Below are positions 18,018 to 26,429 of a stretch of 44,926 bases of DNA, one piece after another (the stretch's first letter is position 1; the number at the start of each line of letters is the position of its first letter). Under the pieces are notes generated by a model. That model saw nothing but the letters and a program-made list of their open reading frames with translations, was not told the origin of the DNA and did not search any database. Location: NCBI RefSeq assembly GCF_015206895.1, contig NZ_JADEXU010000058.1, positions 1-44,926 on the forward strand. The letters are read 5' to 3'. Position numbers and translations under genes: made by a program. This DNA is from Nostoc sp. LEGE 12450. Lineage in GTDB: Bacteria > Cyanobacteriota > Cyanobacteriia > Cyanobacteriales > Nostocaceae.

Positions 18018-18662
18018 TCAAACAGGACTGACTTTAGCTCTGTAAAGCAGCTTTTCACCTTGAAGATAGCCAGTGTAGCGCACCTTGACTATTTCTCCAG
18101 GTAGTGAAGTTCCCTGCATCAGTTGGTGTAGTTGGGGGTTATAAGGCAATTCTGCTCCCACGGGTGCGATCGCTTCCACTCCCCACGCCTGTAAAAGCTT
18201 TTCCAGAGGTTTCTGCACTAATGGTACTATTTTCACTGCTGCTAGCTGTGGATTCTCTTGGGCTTTCTGTGCTGCTGTTGGCCATTGCAATAATAAAGAC
18301 TCCAGCAGTTGTAAAGTTGACTGCTGGAGTTCTTCTAGTAATATCTCTCGCTGCTGTTCTAGTTGAAACTGCGATCGCTGATACTCTTTTCTTAAATCTG
18401 TAATCTCTTGTAACAATTCCTGACTGGGCGCTGCTTTCTCTTGTAATAACTCTACGGTTGAAAAAGTTGCGATTAATTCATTCAATGGCATCTGTAGCAC
18501 TGGTGACAGCTTCAGCAGCACATCTACCCGCATCTGCTCTAGCTTTCCTTGGCGTAACCGCAAAAGTTGCCGTTCTGAAACACCAGTAGCTCGACTTAGC
18601 GCTTTAAAACTAGAAATACCCACCTGTTGCATTAAATCTTGCAACTTTTGGGTATTGGGCAT
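18018..18662 (-). CDS. HTH domain fused to GrpE-like nucleotide exchange domain
   Basis: The N-terminal part is an XRE-like helix-turn-helix (QQVGISSFKALSRATGVSERQLLRLRQG, then LLKLSPVLQMPLNELI). A coiled coil follows (ELLQEITDLRKEYQRSQFQL ...), then a C-terminal module ending GVEAIAPVGAELPYNPQLHQ with VRYTGYLQGEKLLYRAKV, which matches the beta domain of GrpE, the nucleotide exchange factor of DnaK. A standalone GrpE lacks the HTH. The reading frame stays open to a possible start at 18770, but that stretch is repeat-derived sequence (see the repeat at 18655-18835). I place the start at ATG 18662, with ATG 18632 or 18683 also possible. Role unknown: DNA binding coupled to chaperone function is only suggested. 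Confidence 0.78.
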   Translation of the reverse strand: MPNTQKLQDLMQQVGISSFKALSRATGVSERQLLRLRQGKLEQMRVDVLLKLSPVLQMPLNELIATFSTVELLQEKAAPSQELLQEITDLRKEYQRSQFQLEQQREILLEELQQSTLQLLESLLLQWPTAAQKAQENPQLAAVKIVPLVQKPLEKLLQAWGVEAIAPVGAELPYNPQLHQLMQGTSLPGEIVKVRYTGYLQGEKLLYRAKVSPV

Positions 18663-18835
18663 TTGGCATTGGGTATTGGGCATCCCTTCGGCTCCGCTCA
18701 GGGCAAGTGGGCATTGGGCATTGGGGACTGGGGATTGGGCATGGGTATTGGTGATTAAGTTTTTTCTCAATTCCCAATGCCCTATTCCCTATTCCCTAAT
18801 TCCTATTCCCTAATTCCTATTCTTCCAGTAAACTT
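18655..18835. repeat. Short tandem heptamer repeats with an embedded palindrome
   Basis: Degenerate tandem units such as GGGCATT, GGGTATT and GGGGATT, then CCCTATT / CCTAATT on the right. An insert with complementary ends (CCCTTCGG...CTCAGGGC, about 18684-18704) sits inside. The array separates the HTH-GrpE gene from dps and supplies an in-frame extension to the former. Related arrays occur at 19336-19449, 29565-29650, 36757-36836 and at the window end. Confidence 0.8.
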
Positions 18836-19308
18836 CTCAACATCCAAGCGGTTTTTTCGTGTACTTGCATCCGTTGAGTTAATAAATCGGCAGTAGGCTC
18901 GTCGTTAACTTCCTCTATCACGGGGAAAATAGACCGTGCAGTTCTGACTACCGCTTCTTGTCCTTCCACTAATAAGCGGATCATCTCAACAGCTTTCGGA
19001 ACTCCAGGAGTTTCTGGAATCGAACTCAGTTTGGCATATTCGCTATAGGTTCCCGGTGCGGGATAACCAAGCGCTCTAATTCTCTCGGCTATTAAATCAA
19101 CCGCTAAAGCTAATTCTGTATACTGGGTTTCAAACATTAAATGTAAGGTTTGGAACATCGGCCCCGTTACATTCCAATGGAAGTTATGAGTTTTCAGATA
19201 AAGTGTATAAGTGTCAGCCAAGAGACGAGATAAACCATCGGCAATTTTAGCCCTACTCGCCTCGTCAATGCCGATATTTACATTTTTGACTGTTACTTTT
19301 GATGACAT
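18817..19308 (-). CDS. dps: Dps family ferritin-like DNA-protection protein
   Basis: A 163-residue four-helix-bundle protein. Ferroxidase-type residues are visible: His44 in [10 protein letters not shown], His56, and Asp71/Glu75 in [16 protein letters not shown]. The [14 protein letters not shown] helix and C-terminal [13 protein letters not shown] are typical of Dps. These dodecamers oxidise ferrous iron with peroxide and store it, protecting DNA. The ATG at 19308 has a strong ribosome binding site (TAGGAGAAAATT). It shares strand and neighbourhood with sulfiredoxin, another peroxide-stress gene, but repeat arrays separate them. Confidence 0.95.
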   Translation of the reverse strand: MSSKVTVKNVNIGIDEASRAKIADGLSRLLADTYTLYLKTHNFHWNVTGPMFQTLHLMFETQYTELALAVDLIAERIRALGYPAPGTYSEYAKLSSIPETPGVPKAVEMIRLLVEGQEAVVRTARSIFPVIEEVNDEPTADLLTQRMQVHEKTAWMLRSLLEE

Positions 19309-19335
19309 AATTTTCTCCTAATTAGGTTATATGTA

Positions 19336-19449
19336 ATTGGGGATTGGGAATTGGGAATTGGGAATTGGGCATTGCGAATTGGGCATGGTTATTTTCCTTT
19401 TCCTTGTCCCCCTCTGCCCCCTGCTCCCATGCTCCCATGCTCCCCTGCC
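19336..19449. repeat. Two short tandem repeat tracts between dps and sulfiredoxin
   Basis: Left tract (about 19336-19386): four or more TTGGGAA-type heptamers. Right tract (about 19409-19449): GCTCCCAT-type units in C-rich sequence. Typical short tandemly repeated repetitive sequence of Nostocales. Not CRISPR: there are no spacers. Confidence 0.8.
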
Positions 19450-19466
19450 TCTCATACTCTCATTCT

Positions 19467-19730
19467 CTATGCCAAGTGCATCTTTAAAACGCTACGGGGT
19501 GCTTTACGAACTCTGGCTAAAACGGTTTCTTTGCCTAAACGCTGGCAAGCTTCATACCGATGGCAACCAGAAAAGCCATAATATTGTCCATCTACTTCTA
19601 GGACATCGATAGGTTCTTGCTGCCCAATCTCCGCAATCGATTCCATTAAGGCTTGCACTTTATTTGGATCGTTTGCACGGGGCAATGGCCGTTTTATCTG
19701 ATTTAATGGAATTTCTTGGACTCTAACCAT
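19467..19730 (-). CDS. srx: Sulfiredoxin
   Basis: An 87-residue ParB/Srx-fold protein: VRVQEIPLNQIKRPLPRAND, then KVQALMESIAEIGQQEPIDV, the catalytic motif GFSGCHRYEA with Cys56, and a C-terminal RVRKAPRSVLKMHL. Sulfiredoxin uses ATP to reduce over-oxidised (sulfinic) 2-Cys peroxiredoxin. The GCHR motif and length distinguish it from ParB. ATG at 19730 gives the usual N-terminus; an in-frame TTG at 19745 is less likely. Confidence 0.92.
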   Translation of the reverse strand: MVRVQEIPLNQIKRPLPRANDPNKVQALMESIAEIGQQEPIDVLEVDGQYYGFSGCHRYEACQRLGKETVLARVRKAPRSVLKMHLA

Positions 19731-19971
19731 AAGGAGTTTATCCAACTAGTTCTGTTTTGTGTCTCTAAATAAATCATAGTCGTTATGACTTCGTTTTGCA
19801 ACTTATATTTGGGGCAAAACTGGTAATGGTATCATTGGAGCGCTCATGCGACAAAAAGACCGCACTGCAAAGCAATTGGAAAATAAGCTGCAACGCCGCA
19901 TTAGGGGGCAAAAGAAGCTCGATATGCTGCGCGTAGCTTTCTTCCCCATAGGGTTACGCTATCAGGTAGCC

Positions 19972-21561
19972 ATGAAATTTTTGTTTTGGCGTTTTTCCCA
20001 CACTGTGCTGACAACATTTTGTCTATTGGGACTGACTGCTGCATCAGGCCCTGAGAGTAACATCCAGGATATAGGACTGAAAATTGGGATTGTGCAGCGA
20101 TTTGGTTCACAACCCACAGCCAAACTGCAACTGGAACCCACAAAAGGCGATCGCTTAAAGCTAAAATTTCAATTGGGTAACAAGCAGCAAATCCTGGTGA
20201 CAAAGAACCACGTATTGCTGGAAACAGTTATGCAAGCTTTACCCCGGCCAGCAGTTGAAGAAATGGTAGTCTTAGGCACATACCGCACTTTTGAAACTGC
20301 GGAAGATAGTGCTAAGAAATGGCGTTCTCAGGGAATAGAAGTGGAAATCGCCCAGCCAGAACGCTGGCAGGTTTGGGCTAAACGAGATGTTTATAGCACT
20401 CCTTTATTGCGACGCTTACTATTGCAGAACATTCAAGCTTCTAATAAAGATAAAGTATATCTTGATACTAAAGTTTTAAAACAAGTGCCGCAAGTTAGTT
20501 GGGTGGTGGATGGTAAACGCTATAGCCCAAATGATTTGGAAATTAGCACTGATAAAAACTTGATTCGGGTCAATAAAAGCGAAAAACCAGAAAATGCTCG
20601 TCTTTATTCTGGACAACTGAATTTGCAGCCAAATGCTTACGGCACATACACTTTAGTTAATCAAGTCCCTTTAGAAACTTATTTACGTGGGGTTGTGCCT
20701 TACGAAATAGGAACGGATGCACCAAAAGCGGCGCTAGAAGCCCAAGCAATTCTCGCCCGGACTTATGCTTTAAGAAATTTACGCAGGTTTGCCGCAGATA
20801 ACTATCAGTTGTGTGCCGATACTCACTGCCAAGTTTATTATGGGCTAAATGGAGCGGCTGCTAAAACAGACCAAGCGATCGCTTCCACCAGGGGTAAGGT
20901 AGTAACTTATAAAAACGAACTCGTAGATGCCCTTTATTCTTCTACTACAGGTGGTGTTACTGCTTCCTTCAGTGATGTCTGGAATGGCGACGATCGTCCC
21001 TATTTGCGCCCTGTACTAGATGCTGCGACTAATTTTTGGAACTTGTCTAAGCAGAGTTTGGCAGATGAAAAGAACTTCCAGAAATTTATTAATATCCAAC
21101 AGGGATTTAATGAGAGCAAATGGGATGCTTTTCGTTGGCGCAAGGAGACCCGTTTAGAGGATATTATCAAGGACTTGCAGAAATTTTTGCAGGTAAAAAA
21201 CAGTCCTAATGCCAAATTTAAGACAATTCAGGCTATGGCAGTGGTGAAGCGAAGCGAGAGTGGACGCATCCTGGAACTCGCGGTTAAAACTGATAAAAGC
21301 ACCTTTATTCTCCACAAAGACGAAGTTCGCAGTGCCTTTGCTGCTCCTACAAGTACGCTTTTTTACCTAGAACCTCTGAATAAAGGCAAACCAGAACTAT
21401 GGGGATACGCTTTTATTGGTGGTGGATTAGGACATGGAGTTGGCTTGAGTCAAACTGGCGCTCAAAATCTAGCAAAACTAGGTTGGTCAAGTCCTAAAAT
21501 TCTCCAATTTTATTATCCTGGTACTCAGATTCAAGTTCTCAACAAAGAGATTAAATTTTAG
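19972..21561 (+). CDS. SpoIID/LytB-domain secreted or membrane-anchored protein
   Basis: About 529 residues from ATG 19972: a signal sequence (MKFLFWRFSHTVLTTFCLLGLTAASG), a beta-rich region with a SPOR-like segment (MVVLGTYRTFETAEDSAKKW), then the SpoIID domain: PLETYLRGVVPYEIG, LEAQAILARTYALRN, CQVYYGLNG, VVTYKNELVDALYSSTTGG and late GHGVGLSQTGAQNLAKLG. In sporulating bacteria SpoIID cleaves peptidoglycan glycan strands; in cyanobacteria the family is probably a wall lytic enzyme or amidase enhancer. An upstream ATG at 19846 with a good ribosome binding site is in frame, but the extra 42 residues are highly basic and partly translate a dispersed-repeat-like sequence (about 19920-19965), so I prefer 19972. 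Confidence 0.85.
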   Translation: MKFLFWRFSHTVLTTFCLLGLTAASGPESNIQDIGLKIGIVQRFGSQPTAKLQLEPTKGDRLKLKFQLGNKQQILVTKNHVLLETVMQALPRPAVEEMVVLGTYRTFETAEDSAKKWRSQGIEVEIAQPERWQVWAKRDVYSTPLLRRLLLQNIQASNKDKVYLDTKVLKQVPQVSWVVDGKRYSPNDLEISTDKNLIRVNKSEKPENARLYSGQLNLQPNAYGTYTLVNQVPLETYLRGVVPYEIGTDAPKAALEAQAILARTYALRNLRRFAADNYQLCADTHCQVYYGLNGAAAKTDQAIASTRGKVVTYKNELVDALYSSTTGGVTASFSDVWNGDDRPYLRPVLDAATNFWNLSKQSLADEKNFQKFINIQQGFNESKWDAFRWRKETRLEDIIKDLQKFLQVKNSPNAKFKTIQAMAVVKRSESGRILELAVKTDKSTFILHKDEVRSAFAAPTSTLFYLEPLNKGKPELWGYAFIGGGLGHGVGLSQTGAQNLAKLGWSSPKILQFYYPGTQIQVLNKEIKF

Positions 21562-21591
21562 GCGTTGCTGAATTGGGGTATGAATCCAGAT

Positions 21592-21620
21592 GTAGAGACG
21601 TTGCATTGCAACGTCTCTAC
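21592..21620. repeat. GAGACG palindrome, copy 2
   Basis: Perfect 14-bp inverted repeat GTAGAGACGTTGCA / TGCAACGTCTCTAC around one base, 30 bases after the SpoIID gene. Same family as 10339-10369. Could terminate transcription, but a T run is lacking. Confidence 0.7.
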
Positions 21621-21719
21621 TACAAGGATTTGAATATCATGCAGAATCATTTTCATACATGAAATCAGCAACGCCAAATTTTAAGCTAAACCTCGTCTAC
21701 CTTGATAAGCGTAGTTTTA

Positions 21720-21797
21720 TAGGTTGGGTGTAGCGATCGCGTAACCCAACATAAATAAGGTGGTAATGTTGGGTTGCGTTTTACTCCACCCAACCTA
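21720..21797. repeat. Nested GTTGGGT inverted repeat
   Basis: Outer arms TAGGTTGGGTG / CACCCAACCTA (11 bp, perfect) enclose inner arms AACCCAACAT / ATGTTGGGTT (10 bp, perfect), with a HIP1 octamer between the left arms. The DNA could form a double-hairpin structure. Related to the GTTGGG units at 348-380 and 39621-39650. Confidence 0.75.
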
Positions 21798-21950
21798 CAT
21801 AAATATATCTTTTAAAAAACTCTAAATTTTAACATAGATGAGGTTTAGAAAAAGTTTCTACCTCCTACCTCCTGCCTCTATCTTGAGGTAGGAATAAGGA
21901 GTCAACAAAAGGCAAAATTGCTGAGGTGGAAATCCCTACTAAAAAAATTA

Positions 21951-21982
21951 AGCAGGAACACTAAATTTACTGTGTTCCTGCT
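21951..21982 (-). terminator. Hairpin downstream of petF
   Basis: Perfect 11-bp stem AGCAGGAACAC / GTGTTCCTGCT with a 10-base loop. On the minus strand it is followed by TTAATTTTTTTAG, making a convincing rho-independent terminator, though it lies 160 bases beyond the petF stop codon. Confidence 0.7.
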
Positions 21983-22141
21983 CAACATGAAATCAGGCTT
22001 TTTTTCAAAGTGGCTTTAAGAGGCACACACAAATTGATGTTTAGTCTTGCAACATTGAGACCTTGGGCTAGCGCTGAAGTCTTGATGTTGAACAACTATA
22101 ATCACCAATAGAAATACGTTTTTGGCTATTTAATTTTGCTC

Positions 22142-22892
<751 letters not shown>

Positions 22893-23894
22893 ATGATCAT
22901 GTATGATTCAGGAGCAGCTTTGAAAAAAGCAAAAGTGCGTGTAGGTTTGGTAGGTACTGGGTATGCGGCAAAGTTCCGGGCTGAAGCATTGCTCCATGAT
23001 GAGCGATCGCAGTTGATAGCAGTTGTTGGTCATACCGCAGAAAAAACAGAAGCCTTTGTCAGAGAGTACCAGATTAAAGCATTGAGTTCCTGGCAAGAGC
23101 TAGTAGAGCGTGAAGATGTAGACCTAGTAGTGATTTGCACTGTTAATCGAGATCATGGTGCGATCGCTCGTGCAGCACTTACCAATGGCAAACATGTAAT
23201 TATAGAGTATCCCCTTTCGTTGGATGTAGTCGAAGCAGACGAACTGATTGCCCTAGCCAAAGCACAAAAAAAACTCTTGCACGTAGAACACCTAGAACTT
23301 TTGGGTGGTTTGCATCAAGCCTTGAAGCAAAACTTAGCCAAAGTTGGTGAAGTGTTTTATGCTCGCTACAGCACCATCAATCCCCAAAATCCTGCACCCC
23401 GTAAATGGACTTATAACCACGAGTTGTTCGGTTTTCCCTTAATTGGGGCCCTGTCTCGCCTACATCGCCTCATCGATTTATTTGGTACAGTATTTACTGT
23501 TAACTGTCATCAGCGATATTGGGAAATAGAACCGGAATATTACCAAACCTGTTTCTGCACTAGTGAACTGTGCTTTAACAGTGGACTTTTAGCCCAAGTA
23601 GTCTATGGCAAAGGCGAAAGTATTTGGCAATCAGAACGCAAGTTTGAAGTTCACGGAGAAAAAGGTGGTTTAGTCTTTGATGGCGACACAGGAATTTTCA
23701 TCCAGCCAGGGGAAAGAACACCTATAGAGGTTGGCCCTCGCCGGGGTTTGTTTGCCAAAGACACAGCTATGGTGTTAGACCATCTTTTTGATGGCACTCC
23801 TTTGTACGTTACCCCAGAGCAGAGTTTATATACCTTAAAGGTTGCTGATGCTGCTCAAAGAGCCGCACAGACAGGGTTCACTATGTTTATGTAA
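22893..23894 (+). CDS. bvdR: Biliverdin reductase (Gfo/Idh/MocA fold)
   Basis: A 333-residue NAD(P)-binding protein. The Rossmann motif VGLVGTGYAAKFRAE is followed by DLVVICTVNRDHGAIARAAL, HVIIEYPLSL and the block KKLLHVEHLELLGGLHQAL with GEVFYARYSTINPQNPAP. These blocks match cyanobacterial BvdR (Synechocystis slr1784 as I remember it) far better than sugar dehydrogenases of the same fold. BvdR reduces biliverdin to bilirubin with NADPH and affects phycobilisome assembly. The map gene follows after 20 bases, so the two are probably co-transcribed. ATG at 22893 is used; an ATG at 22899 and a GTG at 22935 are alternatives. Confidence 0.88.
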   Translation: MIMYDSGAALKKAKVRVGLVGTGYAAKFRAEALLHDERSQLIAVVGHTAEKTEAFVREYQIKALSSWQELVEREDVDLVVICTVNRDHGAIARAALTNGKHVIIEYPLSLDVVEADELIALAKAQKKLLHVEHLELLGGLHQALKQNLAKVGEVFYARYSTINPQNPAPRKWTYNHELFGFPLIGALSRLHRLIDLFGTVFTVNCHQRYWEIEPEYYQTCFCTSELCFNSGLLAQVVYGKGESIWQSERKFEVHGEKGGLVFDGDTGIFIQPGERTPIEVGPRRGLFAKDTAMVLDHLFDGTPLYVTPEQSLYTLKVADAAQRAAQTGFTMFM

Positions 23895-23914
23895 ATTTGT
23901 CTAGATAAAAGTTA

Positions 23915-24691
23915 ATGAAAACTGAACTAATTGTCATTTTATCCCAACGAGAAATAGAGAAAATGCGTCAAGCTGGGCGTTTAGCAGCCAAACTTCTCCA
24001 GCATCTCGAACCCTTTGTGAAGCCAGGGGTTAGTACTCTAGAACTAAATGATGAAGCCGAACGTTGGACGCAAGCGCATGGAGCAAAAAGCGCACCTCTT
24101 GGCTATAAGGGTTATCCAAAATCGATTTGCACTAGTGTAAATGAGGTAATTTGTCATGGCATTCCTAACGCCAAGCAGATTCTCAAAGACGGTGACATTA
24201 TTAATATTGATGTAACGCCCATTGTTGAAGGGTATCACGGCGATACATCCAAGACATTTTTTGTTGGCACTCCTTCCCCAAAAACGAGAAAGCTGGTAGA
24301 GGTGACAGAAGAGTGTTTGCGTCTGGGTATTGCTGAAGTGAAACCGGGGGGACGGATTGGCGATATTGGTGCAGCTATTCAAGAGTATGCTGAAGGGCAA
24401 GGCTTTTCTGTAGTGCGAGATTTTGTTGGACACGGCATCAGTAACATTTTTCACACTGCGCCGGATGTTCCTCATTATGGTACTCGCGGTAAAGGCAAGC
24501 GCCTGAGACCGGGGATGGTTTTTACTATTGAGCCAATGATTAATGAAGGTACTTACGAAGTCGAAGTTCTCAGCGATAAGTGGACTGCGGTAACGCGCGA
24601 TCGCAAGCTTTCTGCTCAATGTGAGCATACCTTAGCTGTAACTGAAGATGGCGTTGAAATTCTCACCCTACCTGAAGGCGAGAATTACTAG
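23915..24691 (+). CDS. map: Methionine aminopeptidase, type I
   Basis: A 258-residue enzyme that removes the initiator methionine from nascent proteins. The five metal ligands are in place: Asp99 (INIDVTP), Asp110 (YHGDTSKTF), His173 (GHGISNIFH), Glu206 (TIEPMIN) and Glu237 (QCEHTLAV); His81 in ICHGIP is also conserved. It lacks the N-terminal zinc-finger extension of some long forms. Cyanobacteria usually carry several map paralogues; this one is linked to bvdR. Confidence 0.95.
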   Translation: MKTELIVILSQREIEKMRQAGRLAAKLLQHLEPFVKPGVSTLELNDEAERWTQAHGAKSAPLGYKGYPKSICTSVNEVICHGIPNAKQILKDGDIINIDVTPIVEGYHGDTSKTFFVGTPSPKTRKLVEVTEECLRLGIAEVKPGGRIGDIGAAIQEYAEGQGFSVVRDFVGHGISNIFHTAPDVPHYGTRGKGKRLRPGMVFTIEPMINEGTYEVEVLSDKWTAVTRDRKLSAQCEHTLAVTEDGVEILTLPEGENY

Positions 24692-24880
24692 ACTGGTAGG
24701 TTTTTGTACCACTTAATTAACATAATGACTCAAATTGCTGCGGAAAACGTCACACTTGAGCAACTAATATTATTCTATGGATTAGAGTTTTTTTGATGTC
24801 TGTAACCGGAGCAATTTTCCCCAATTAAATTTAACTGCACAACAGATTTTTAATGCGGCTAACTAATTTTTTATCTAGTC

Positions 24881-24910
24881 TTTAAACACGCAAGAAATCG
24901 CGTGTTTAAA
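24881..24910 (+). terminator. Hairpin downstream of bvdR-map
   Basis: Perfect 11-bp inverted repeat TTTAAACACGC / GCGTGTTTAAA with an 8-base loop, 190 bases after the map stop codon and followed by TTAATGTTTTG. Possible transcript end. The distance lowers confidence. Confidence 0.5.
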
Positions 24911-24959
24911 TTAATGTTTTGGGCTTATAGTAATCCTATTTAAGTTGTGAAAATTATAG

Positions 24960-25029
24960 ATTAGGAAACGAACCGCCAAGGCGCAGAGAACGCAGAGAGA
25001 AGAAAGAGATGCTTAACTGAACTGTATTG
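24960..25029. repeat. Dispersed repeat fragment ending in CTGAACTGTATTG
   Basis: Contains AACGAACCGCCAAGGCGCAG, AACGCAGAGAG and CTTAACTGAACTGTATTG. The same order of blocks makes up the right half of the element at 27917-28042, and the last block equals the end of the MITE-like element at 34217-34317. A matching left end is not clear here, so this is probably a truncated copy. Confidence 0.7.
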
Positions 25030-25037
25030 TCTTCTAA

Positions 25038-26372
25038 CTATCTTCCCAACTTATTAGGAATACCTTCACAACCACCTGGAATAGTAGCTCTAGTTTTTTC
25101 GCCACCCCAAGTACAACAGTAGCAACGTGCAGATTCAGACATCCGTTGCACATTACTGAAATCGGCATTTTCCACTACAGCGCCAGTTTGCTCGCCGGTT
25201 TCATAATCTGGCGGTTCAGTCCGACTGCGGGGTGATGCTTTGTCTACTACACCGTAGAATAGGCGAATGCCGTTGATGTCGGCACCAGTGAGATTAGCAT
25301 TATATAAAATTGCACGGGAGAGGTTGGCTTTTACTAAGTCACAATCGGACAGGTTCGCACGGACAAGATTAGCTTCGCTAAGGTCAGTCCAACGTAAATC
25401 AGTACCGGAAAGGTCGGCTGCGGCTAGCATTACACCTAAATCGATGACACGCAGACCTTCGAGGCGGTCTTCTGCGTATCCGCCAGTCCCATCGAGAATG
25501 GCTCGACCTAATAGGCGATCGCGTTTTAAGGGTGACAACAACTTGGAACGTGAGAGAAAGCGGAGAATTTTCGCTTTACCGCTACCATCAACGCTACTTA
25601 AAATTGCCGCAGTGCGTCCTTCAGCGATCGCTCTTTCTTGTGGCCAATCTTCTAATAATCCTTCTTCATCTAGCACCAAGTCTGAAATGCCTTGGAAATA
25701 GGAATCAATTGTTTGTTGCTGGGTGATAATATTTTGCTGAACTGTAAGCAGGTTTTGCTGAATTGTCAAGTCTTTGGAAATAACATATTGCCGCCACGCT
25801 ACATAAACAGCAATGATGGCGATGAGAATTTGTCCCAAAGCGCCAAACCATTCTGCTAGGCTACCAGCAATATCCCAGTTAATTTTGCGTCCTAAAGCAA
25901 GTAAGCGATCGCTCACACCTGTGAACCTGATCAAGCCGATGATTGCTACTATTAGTCCCAAAAAGGCCACAAACAAGGTGCGTTCTTGGGGTGAAAACCA
26001 CTCATCTAAAACTATTTGTAACCAAGGCAATAATATGGCTAAGGATAACAGCAAAGTTATCAGTGTTCCGATAATGCCAACGATCCAGTTATTGAGGATA
26101 ATTCCAGTCAAAGTAATGGCGATCGCTATTAGAGTAATTAGCAATGCCCTTGGCTTAACTGTGAATTGGCTGGTAATGGGTTGCCTGAAGTCAGAACGGG
26201 CTTGTTTGAGAGCATTTGTATGTTGCGGAGATTGCAAAGATGCGATCACCGCTAGTACATCTGAGGTTAGGTTTCTCTCAGTTGAACTACCGTCAAAGTC
26301 ATCCGGTTGCAAGTCGTTTTCGGGGACTGGTTCTGGGGTTGGTAGATTAGAGGAATCGGGTTCAATCGTCAT
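25038..26372 (-). CDS. Membrane protein with pentapeptide repeats
   Basis: A 444-residue protein. An acidic, Pro-rich N-terminus (about 1-75) is followed by hydrophobic segments near 78-118 (ALLITLIAIAITLTGIILNN, GIIGTLITLLLSLAILLPWL), 128-150 and 175-195 (LGQILIAIIAVYVAW). A coiled region (QNLLTVQQNIITQQQTIDSY) follows, then a conserved cytosolic domain, and finally pentapeptide repeats at about 330-375 (LSGTDLRWTDLSEANLVRAN...). The tail has a small Cys cluster (ARCYCCTWGG). Pentapeptide repeats fold as a right-handed beta helix; the function here is unknown. The start lies 57 bases from the divergent FAD oxidase gene. Confidence 0.85.
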   Translation of the reverse strand: MTIEPDSSNLPTPEPVPENDLQPDDFDGSSTERNLTSDVLAVIASLQSPQHTNALKQARSDFRQPITSQFTVKPRALLITLIAIAITLTGIILNNWIVGIIGTLITLLLSLAILLPWLQIVLDEWFSPQERTLFVAFLGLIVAIIGLIRFTGVSDRLLALGRKINWDIAGSLAEWFGALGQILIAIIAVYVAWRQYVISKDLTIQQNLLTVQQNIITQQQTIDSYFQGISDLVLDEEGLLEDWPQERAIAEGRTAAILSSVDGSGKAKILRFLSRSKLLSPLKRDRLLGRAILDGTGGYAEDRLEGLRVIDLGVMLAAADLSGTDLRWTDLSEANLVRANLSDCDLVKANLSRAILYNANLTGADINGIRLFYGVVDKASPRSRTEPPDYETGEQTGAVVENADFSNVQRMSESARCYCCTWGGEKTRATIPGGCEGIPNKLGR

Positions 26373-26429
26373 GTTTTCTATTTTGCCCCTTCAATCCAGG
26401 TTATACAGCGTTCCTACCGGAGTAAATCG

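Noticed and set aside
19336..19449. CRISPR-like tandem repeats
   Set aside because: Units are 7-8 bases and directly adjacent, with no unique spacers, and no cas genes are in the window.
19467..19730. ParB-like nuclease
   Set aside because: The short length and the GCHR catalytic motif identify sulfiredoxin.
22893..23894. Generic sugar dehydrogenase of the Gfo/Idh/MocA family
   Set aside because: The blocks HVEHLELLGGLHQ and FYARYSTINPQNPAP match biliverdin reductase as remembered, which is more specific.
24044..24628. 194-codon minus-strand open frame inside map
   Set aside because: It is antisense to a complete methionine aminopeptidase with all metal ligands and has no recognisable protein features; a shadow frame.
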